DNA of 32,389 bases from an uncultured Cellvibrionales bacterium. Its GTDB lineage: Bacteria > Pseudomonadota > Gammaproteobacteria > Pseudomonadales > Porticoccaceae. The DNA is taken from NCBI GenBank assembly GCA_913031645.1, contig CAJWFB010000014.1, positions 1 to 32,389 of the forward strand, read 5' to 3'. This document shows, in pieces, positions 26,607 through 32,389 of the stretch. Under the pieces are notes generated by a model. The model had not been told where the DNA came from. It made no database searches and worked only from the letters and a program-made list of their open reading frames with translations. Position 1 is the stretch's first letter, and each line of letters opens with the position of its first letter. Made by a program: the position numbers and the translations under genes.

Positions 26607-29600
26607 TTAGTCGACAAACTGTCTTGCATTTCTAAATATTCTCATCCAGCCACTGTCCTCGCCCCAATCTTGCGAGTGCCAAGAATTGAGCACAGTGCGG
26701 AACACTCGCTCAGGATGCGGCATCATTAGGGTGACTCTTCCGTCGGCCGAGGTTACACCGGTTATCCCTTCAGGCGATCCATTAGGGTTGGCGGGATAAC
26801 GCGAGGCAACCTGCAGATCATTTTCCAAAAACCGCAACGCTATTTGGTTACTATTGTTAAGATTAACAAGTCCTGCGGGGGACGAGAACTCCGCCCTACC
26901 CTCACCATGAGACACTGCTATTGGCATTATCGTGCCCTGCATATTGCTGAGCATAATAGAATTTGATTGCTCGATTCGCACTAGAGAGAAGCGTGCTTCA
27001 AACTGCTCTGAGAGGTTACGAACAAAGCGGGGCCACAACTCTGCCCCCGGAATGAGTGATTTGAGATTACTCAGCATTTGACAGCCATTACACACACCCA
27101 GACTAAACGTATCTGGACGCTGGAAAAACCCCTCAAATTGATCACGAAGCTGCTTGTTAAAAAGGACTGTTTTAGCCCAACCTTCGCCTGCTCCTAGCAC
27201 GTCGCCATAGGAGAAACCACCACAGGCAACCATGCCTGAATAGTCACTAAGGGTAGTGCGGCCAGCCAACAAGTCGCTCATATGGACGTCTACCGCGGTG
27301 AATCCAGCACGGTCAAAGGCAGCAGCCATCTCTAAATGGCTATTAACGCCCTGCTCTCGAACTATCGCCACGCTGGGCTTGATGCCAGTAGCAATATAAG
27401 GCGCACTGATGTCATCACTTGGATCAAAGGTTAGGTTTGCTGACAATCCTTGATCGATAGTCTGTAGTCGCTCAAATTCTTGGCGCACACACTCAGCGTT
27501 ATCACGCAACGAAGCAACCTGAAATGAGGTTTCGCTCCAAGCACTTTGTAGGCTAGCACGGCTGTCTTTAAAAATTCTTTCACCCTGATAATTGATCTCC
27601 ACAGTGTCTGTGCCATTCAAACCACCTAACTCAGCTATGTTGACACCAGCTAGCGAGAATTTTTCAATCATATCGCTAACACGATCTACTTTAACTTGAA
27701 TGACGGCGCCCAGCTCTTCATTGAACAATGCCGAAAGCGCACTACTTTCTGCCGTACCCTCGCCATTATTAATATCAACCGTTATCCCGACATGACCGGC
27801 AAAGCTCATTTCAGCAAGCGTCGCTATCAGACCACCATCAGACCTATCATGATAAGCCAAAATATCATTATTCTCGATCGAGGATTGCATGGTATTAAAA
27901 AATCCGAGCAACGCATTTGAGTCATCAACATCGGGGATAGAGCACCCAAAGTCAGAATAAACCTGCGCTAAAATAGAGCCTCCAAGTCGCTCAGAACCCG
28001 CATTTAAATCTAGCAACAGCAGCGCTGTGTCACCACAGTCTGTTCTTAACTGAGGCGTCAATGTTTTGCGCACATCTAACACCGGCGAGAACGCGGTAAT
28101 GATTAGAGAGAGGGGCGAAGTGACCGACTTATCTTGGCCATCTGATTGCCAAGCAGTGCGCATAGACATTGAGTCTTTGCCTACGGGAATAGTGATACCA
28201 AGCTTGGGGCAAAGGTCCATACCCACCGCTTCAACGGTTCGATACAGTTTTTCATCCTCACCCGGAGATCCAGCTGCGCACATCCAGTTAGCTGACAATT
28301 TGACATCTTTGATGTTCCCAATACGCGCCGCAGAAATATTGGTTAACGCTTCACCGATAGCCATGCGTCCCGATGCAGGTCCGTTTACCAGCGCCAAGGG
28401 CGTTCGTTCACCCATGGCCATCGCTTCTCCTGCATTACTATCATAGGTCACAGTCGTCACCGCGCAATCTGCCACTGGGACTTGCCAAGGACCGACCATC
28501 TGATCTCTGGCCACCATGCCACTGACACTGCGATCACCAATCGTGATCAAAAAACCTTTACTGGCCACGGTTGGATGCCTAAGGACACGAAAAATAGCCT
28601 CAGTAAGATCTATACCCTTAACAGAAAATTCATCGTTTTGTATTTCATGGCGAGTCGCATGCCGATGCATTTTTGGCGTTTTCCCGAACAACACCGACAT
28701 CGGTAAATCAACGGGGTTATTACCAAAATGTTCATCAACAACCGTTATATTTTTGTGCTCTGTGGCCTCACCAACAACCGCATAGGGGCATCTTTCTCGC
28801 TCGCAAATTGCGGTAAATCGCTCTAAATCATCAGGCATCACCGCAAGTACATAACGTTCTTGAGCTTCATTACACCAAATTTCTACCGGTGACATACCAG
28901 GCTCGTCGTTGGGCACTGATCGAAGATCGAAGCGTCCGCCCGTGCCGCCATCTTTGACCAGCTCAGGCAGCGCGTTGGATAACCCACCTGCACCCACATC
29001 ATGAATAAAAGCAATAGGGTTAACATCGCCCAACTGCCAGCAAGCATCAATAACCTCTTGGCAGCGTCGCTCGATTTCTGGATTTTGTCGCTGCACAGAT
29101 GCGAAATCTAGGTCAGCCGAACTGGTTCCCGTGGTCATTGATGATGCCGCACCACCACCAAGTCCGATTAACATAGCGGGGCCACCCAGCACAATTAATT
29201 GCGCGCCAGATTCAAATTCAGGCTTATCCACATGATCTTCGCGAATGTTGCCATAACCGCCAGCGATCATTATCGGCTTGTGATATCCACGACGCTCTCC
29301 GGCGAAATCGACCTCGAAAGTTCTAAAATATCCACAAATATTAGGACGCCCGAATTCGTTGTTGAAGGCCGCTCCACCGACTGGCCCCTCAATCATAATG
29401 TCTAACGCCGATACGATACGATCAGGTTTGCCGTAATCCTGCTCCCAAGGCTGAACAAAGCCCGGAATCTGCAAGTTTGATACCGTAAAGCCCACCAAGC
29501 CGACCTTCGGCTTAGATCCTCGACCAACGGCACCCTCATCCCTTATTTCTCCCCCCGAACCAGTACCAGCTCCTGCATAAGGTGAAATAGCGGTAGGATG

Positions 29601-30491
29601 ATTGTGGGTTTCAACCTTCATTAATAGATGAACGGGCTCCTGACTGTAGCCGTAGTTTCTGGTCACAGGGTCTGGATAAAATCGACCGCCGGGGGTACCC
29701 ACAACAACGGCAGCATTATCGGAATAGGCGGACAACACATTGTCCCCATTGACTGCATTTGTATTTCGAATCATGCCAAATAGCGAGTGCTGCTGATCCA
29801 CACCATCAACAGTCCAGCTAGCATTAAAAATTTTGTGACGGCAATGCTCAGAATTTGCCTGGGCGAACATCATTAGTTCGGCATCCGAGGGATTGCGCTG
29901 CAAATCAATAAAATTAGCCACTAGGTAATCTATCTCATCAGCGGCTAGAGCTAAGCCCAAATTGACATTAGCGGCCTTTAAAGCCGCCTGTCCACCATTG
30001 ACAACATCAACAAGCTTAAACGGTGCTGGCTGGTCATGGCTAAACAGAGCGCTGGCCTCGGATAACTCCCCAAAAACTGACTCTACCATCCTATCGCTCA
30101 GCAACTCTGCTACTACTGCAAGCTGTTGCGCTGACAGCAGAGTTGAAGCTTCAATATAGTAAGCAGTGCCTCGCTCCAACCGAACGACTGTCTGCAGCCC
30201 GCAATTGTGGGCAATGTCAGTCGCTTTACTCGACCAAGGAGAAATAGTCCCTGGACGGGGCACAACAAGAATCATTTGGCCACTTTTATCCACGTCTTGC
30301 TCGCTTGGACCATAGGTCAACAGCGCTTGTAAGGTCGTTGTTTCCCGCGGCGTGAGCGGCTTAGCTATCTCAGCGAAATGGATATATTCCGCGCAAACTG
30401 AGTGAATAGACGTATCTGACTCACGTAGCTTTGCCAGTAATTTTTCGCGCCGAAACGCCGAGAGAGAGGGTGCACCGCTAAGGATCATCAT
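26607..30491 (-). CDS. purL: Phosphoribosylformylglycinamidine synthase, large fused form
   Basis: PurL converts FGAR, glutamine and ATP into FGAM, the fourth step of purine synthesis. The 1294-residue protein is the fused proteobacterial form (E. coli 1295). It has an N-terminal domain, [16 protein letters not shown], two AIRS-like halves with [10 protein letters not shown] and PVGKDSMSM, and a C-terminal glutamine amidotransferase. That domain has Cys1134 in GVCNGCQ and His1259/Glu1261 in PHPERVF. The frame extends to 30515, but I start at the ATG at 30491. [14 protein letters not shown] matches the E. coli N terminus, and a GAGA stands about 9 nt upstream; the next ATG, one codon later, is also possible. 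It is divergent from mltF. Confidence 0.97.
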   Translation of the reverse strand: MMILSGAPSLSAFRREKLLAKLRESDTSIHSVCAEYIHFAEIAKPLTPRETTTLQALLTYGPSEQDVDKSGQMILVVPRPGTISPWSSKATDIAHNCGLQTVVRLERGTAYYIEASTLLSAQQLAVVAELLSDRMVESVFGELSEASALFSHDQPAPFKLVDVVNGGQAALKAANVNLGLALAADEIDYLVANFIDLQRNPSDAELMMFAQANSEHCRHKIFNASWTVDGVDQQHSLFGMIRNTNAVNGDNVLSAYSDNAAVVVGTPGGRFYPDPVTRNYGYSQEPVHLLMKVETHNHPTAISPYAGAGTGSGGEIRDEGAVGRGSKPKVGLVGFTVSNLQIPGFVQPWEQDYGKPDRIVSALDIMIEGPVGGAAFNNEFGRPNICGYFRTFEVDFAGERRGYHKPIMIAGGYGNIREDHVDKPEFESGAQLIVLGGPAMLIGLGGGAASSMTTGTSSADLDFASVQRQNPEIERRCQEVIDACWQLGDVNPIAFIHDVGAGGLSNALPELVKDGGTGGRFDLRSVPNDEPGMSPVEIWCNEAQERYVLAVMPDDLERFTAICERERCPYAVVGEATEHKNITVVDEHFGNNPVDLPMSVLFGKTPKMHRHATRHEIQNDEFSVKGIDLTEAIFRVLRHPTVASKGFLITIGDRSVSGMVARDQMVGPWQVPVADCAVTTVTYDSNAGEAMAMGERTPLALVNGPASGRMAIGEALTNISAARIGNIKDVKLSANWMCAAGSPGEDEKLYRTVEAVGMDLCPKLGITIPVGKDSMSMRTAWQSDGQDKSVTSPLSLIITAFSPVLDVRKTLTPQLRTDCGDTALLLLDLNAGSERLGGSILAQVYSDFGCSIPDVDDSNALLGFFNTMQSSIENNDILAYHDRSDGGLIATLAEMSFAGHVGITVDINNGEGTAESSALSALFNEELGAVIQVKVDRVSDMIEKFSLAGVNIAELGGLNGTDTVEINYQGERIFKDSRASLQSAWSETSFQVASLRDNAECVRQEFERLQTIDQGLSANLTFDPSDDISAPYIATGIKPSVAIVREQGVNSHLEMAAAFDRAGFTAVDVHMSDLLAGRTTLSDYSGMVACGGFSYGDVLGAGEGWAKTVLFNKQLRDQFEGFFQRPDTFSLGVCNGCQMLSNLKSLIPGAELWPRFVRNLSEQFEARFSLVRIEQSNSIMLSNMQGTIMPIAVSHGEGRAEFSSPAGLVNLNNSNQIALRFLENDLQVASRYPANPNGSPEGITGVTSADGRVTLMMPHPERVFRTVLNSWHSQDWGEDSGWMRIFRNARQFVD

Positions 30492-30530
30492 GGATGTTAG
30501 TCTCAAAATCATCAAGATTGGAAGTCGCGT

Positions 30531-30560
30531 ATTCTAGCCGAAAAATTACGTCTTTGGCAG
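30531..30560 (-). promoter_or_regulatory. Putative purL promoter
   Basis: On the minus strand CTGCCA (30560-30555) and TAGAAT (30536-30531) are separated by 18 bp, matching the sigma70 consensus at four and five positions. The start would fall near 30524, about 33 nt before the purL ATG. I could not identify a clear PurR operator palindrome in the 163-bp gap. Confidence 0.42.
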
Positions 30561-30601
30561 ATAGAATTTGGCAAACCATGTACAATCTTTTGCAGGCCCT
30601 T

Positions 30602-30629
30602 TTGACAACGGCTGCAATGACAACAAAAT
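30602..30629 (+). promoter_or_regulatory. Putative mltF promoter
   Basis: A perfect TTGACA at 30602-30607 is followed after 16 bp by CAAAAT (30624-30629), four of six -10 matches. The start would be near 30636, leaving about 20 nt before the ATG at 30655 and no clear ribosome site. A TACAAT farther upstream (30580-30585) is a better -10 box but lacks a well-spaced -35. Confidence 0.38.
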
Positions 30630-30654
30630 AGTCCGGAGCCTGTACAACAAAGCT

Positions 30655-32109
30655 ATGCGGCAACTATCGAAAAAAGTAAGAAAGACTCGCAACCGGATAC
30701 TCCTGGCTATGATGGCATTGGGGCTAATACTGTATCTGTCGAGTAGTCGGCAAATGTCGGATCTTGAGCGAATACAAAGTCTTGGCTATTTGACCATGCT
30801 GACTAACCCAGGCCCAACTACCTACTTCGAAGATGGTAGGGGTGAAAATGGTTTTGAGTACTTTGTTGCAAAAGAATATGCCAAAAGCCTTAATGTCGAG
30901 TTAAAGGTACAACCAAAAAATAGCCTTCGCAGCTTGCTACTTGCCGTCGGTGGACCGCAGGGTGACTTTGCCGGATCCAATCTCGTTAAAACTGAGTTGC
31001 GCAGTGAATCCCTCACTTTTTCTGACCCCTATCTAGAAGTCACCCAACAGCTACTCTATCGTCGCGGACATACTAGACCCCGATCACTAGAGCAACTGGA
31101 TGGTGATTTGCTCGTGATAACCAGCTCATCTCATAGCGAGCGACTTAAACTTTTGAAGAAAACCGTCCCTTCTCTAAATTGGCGAGAACAAGAGGACATA
31201 GAGATGCATGATTTAATGAGGATGGTGGATAGCGGTGAGATTGACTATGCCGTTGTCGATTCACTAGCCTACTTAGTCAACCGGCATATTTACCCCAATG
31301 CCGGACTTGCTTTTAATGTCTCTGAACCAGAACGAATGGCATGGGCTTTTCCCGCGCACAGCGATGGCACCCTTGTCGCGGCGGCTAACAAATTTCTAGA
31401 AACCTATATTTCCAGTGGTGAGATGGCTACTTTAGAGTCTCAACTGCTTTCTCAAAGTGAAAATTTCTCTGTGGCGGATTCGAAAAGACTCGGAAATTTG
31501 GTCGCCAGCCGCCTGCCAACTTACGAGGAATTATTTCGCAAGGCGGGAGAAAAATACAGCTTAGATTGGCAACTTTTAGCCGCCGTTGCCTATCAAGAAT
31601 CTCATTGGAATCCTAGAGCCAAATCGCCAACGGGTGTTCGTGGATTAATGATGCTGACACTAGACACAGCAGCAGAAATGAACGTCTCTAATAGGCTAGA
31701 TGCCGAACAAAGTCTCAATGGAGGCGCTGGTTATCTCAGTAAACTCAAACAACGGTTACCCCCTAGAATAGTCGAGCCTGACAGAACCCTATTTGCATTA
31801 GCCGCCTATAATGTTGGATTTGGTCATTTGGAAGACGCACGCATTTTGACCCAACGCAGCGGTAAGAGTCCCGATCTATGGTCAGACGTACGGTTATTTC
31901 TGCCCCTCTTAAGTAAGAAAAAGTTTTACTCTAAAAGCAAGCATGGCTACGCGCGTGGTGCTGAGCCGGTGTTATATGTCGATAACATTGAATATTACCA
32001 GCATTATTTACAACTACACTCGCGAGCCAATCAAGATGATTCGTCCACAGATACCCCGAACGGTAGCACTAATACCGACTGGCAAAAAAGTAATGTGCCC
32101 TCTATTTAG
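30655..32109 (+). CDS. mltF: Membrane-bound lytic transglycosylase F
   Basis: MltF cuts the glycan strands of peptidoglycan, leaving anhydro-MurNAc ends. The 484-residue protein has a basic N terminus and a hydrophobic helix at about 14-31 (signal or anchor). A solute-binding-protein-like domain follows at about 40-255. The C-terminal SLT domain from about 285 has catalytic Glu315 in YQESHWNP, then GVRGLMMLT and AAYNVGFGH. I chose the ATG at 30655; the frame extends to a TTG at 30568, but those 29 codons look non-coding and cover the promoter region. The last 20 or so residues are polar and Ser/Thr/Asn-rich. It is divergent from purL, as in many gammaproteobacteria, and its stop abuts that of tadA. 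Confidence 0.94.
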   Translation: MRQLSKKVRKTRNRILLAMMALGLILYLSSSRQMSDLERIQSLGYLTMLTNPGPTTYFEDGRGENGFEYFVAKEYAKSLNVELKVQPKNSLRSLLLAVGGPQGDFAGSNLVKTELRSESLTFSDPYLEVTQQLLYRRGHTRPRSLEQLDGDLLVITSSSHSERLKLLKKTVPSLNWREQEDIEMHDLMRMVDSGEIDYAVVDSLAYLVNRHIYPNAGLAFNVSEPERMAWAFPAHSDGTLVAAANKFLETYISSGEMATLESQLLSQSENFSVADSKRLGNLVASRLPTYEELFRKAGEKYSLDWQLLAAVAYQESHWNPRAKSPTGVRGLMMLTLDTAAEMNVSNRLDAEQSLNGGAGYLSKLKQRLPPRIVEPDRTLFALAAYNVGFGHLEDARILTQRSGKSPDLWSDVRLFLPLLSKKKFYSKSKHGYARGAEPVLYVDNIEYYQHYLQLHSRANQDDSSTDTPNGSTNTDWQKSNVPSI

Positions 32110-32389
32110 CTACTTTTTTATGCTTCTCTTTTGCCGAAAAAAATCAGCCATCATCGCAGCGCATTGCTCTGCTAGAACGCCACCATTCCAAGCTATAGAA
32201 TGATTATAAGAACTATTTTCCATCAACTGAAACTGACTTTGTAAGGCGCCCGCTCGCGGTTCCAGTGCCCCAAAAATAACTCGTTTGATGCGCGCATGAA
32301 CCATTGCCCCAACACACATAGTGCAGGGCTCGATGGTGACATACAGTTCACAACCGGTTAATCGATAATTATTTAAGGTAGCGCAAGCC
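32110..32389 (-). CDS. tadA: tRNA-specific adenosine deaminase, C-terminal part (5' end outside window)
   Basis: TadA deaminates the wobble adenosine of tRNA-Arg(ACG) to inosine. The visible 92 residues hold LNNYRLTGCELYVTIEPCTMC with the two zinc cysteines of the PC-x-x-C motif. VGAMVHARIKRVIFGA follows, and the family C terminus has NGGVLAEQCAAMM-x-DFFR. The zinc histidine and catalytic glutamate (HAE) lie beyond the window edge, so activity cannot be judged. The TAG stop (32112-32110) directly touches the mltF stop (32107-32109). The frame is read on the minus strand through the last full codon at 32388. Confidence 0.94.
   Translation of the reverse strand, partial: ACATLNNYRLTGCELYVTIEPCTMCVGAMVHARIKRVIFGALEPRAGALQSQFQLMENSSYNHSIAWNGGVLAEQCAAMMADFFRQKRSIKK

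Noticed and set aside
30568-30654. TTG-initiated 29-residue extension of MltF
   Set aside because: It contains polar residues and a cysteine ahead of the signal helix, has no ribosome site, and overlaps the best promoter candidate.
1-32389. A novel defence, mobile or biosynthetic system hidden in the window
   Set aside because: Every long reading frame belongs to a recognised housekeeping family in its usual order. No transposase, integrase, repeat array, toxin-antitoxin pair or unexplained large gap was found.

Overview
The window looks like a chromosomal segment of a gammaproteobacterium, probably a marine one near the Cellvibrionales/SAR92 type. This placement is inferred from gene order and protein style, not from a phylogeny. 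Nearly everything is core housekeeping. I see no insertion sequence, prophage, CRISPR array, tRNA gene or defence island, and no clearly undescribed multigene system.

Layout. (1) 3-2041, plus strand: the 3' end of nadC, a short leftover of the pilC 3' end, then pilD, coaE and yacG. This matches the pseudomonad nadC-pilABC-pilD-coaE-yacG order with the pilus genes lost. pilD has its own strong extended -10 promoter. (2) 2060-7542, minus strand: mutT, argJ, secA and a membrane-anchored M23 peptidase. (3) 7564-25493, minus strand: a complete dcw cluster, read in the order mraZ, rsmH, ftsL, ftsI, murE, murF, mraY, murD, ftsW, murG, murC, ddl, ftsQ, ftsA, ftsZ, then lpxC. Genes overlap or almost touch, often as ATGA junctions, so coupled translation is likely. 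The cluster starts at a sigma70-like promoter followed by a three-unit MraZ operator. (4) 25494-26290: leader and promoter DNA, an intrinsic terminator and the RNase P RNA gene rnpB (minus). (5) 26291-30491, minus strand: a small DUF5062 gene and purL. (6) 30655-32109, plus strand: mltF, divergent from purL and abutting the stop codon of a convergent tadA that runs off the window.

The dcw genes together build and divide the envelope. MurC, MurD, MurE, MurF and Ddl make UDP-MurNAc-pentapeptide of the meso-DAP type. MraY and MurG make lipid II. FtsW and FtsI polymerise and crosslink septal wall, with FtsQ, FtsL, FtsA and FtsZ as the divisome scaffold. LpxC commits carbon to lipid A, SecA drives export, and the M23 peptidase and MltF act on peptidoglycan.

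The observations most worth a second look are the pilC relic beside an orphan pilD, the Ser-Ser-Gln triad in FtsI where Ser-Xaa-Asn is expected, the long hairpin in the ftsZ-lpxC gap, and smaller hairpins in the ftsA-ftsZ gap and the secA leader. Several genes need start codons different from the longest open frame (coaE, mutT, secA, lpxC, murC, purL, mltF); reasons are given per gene.
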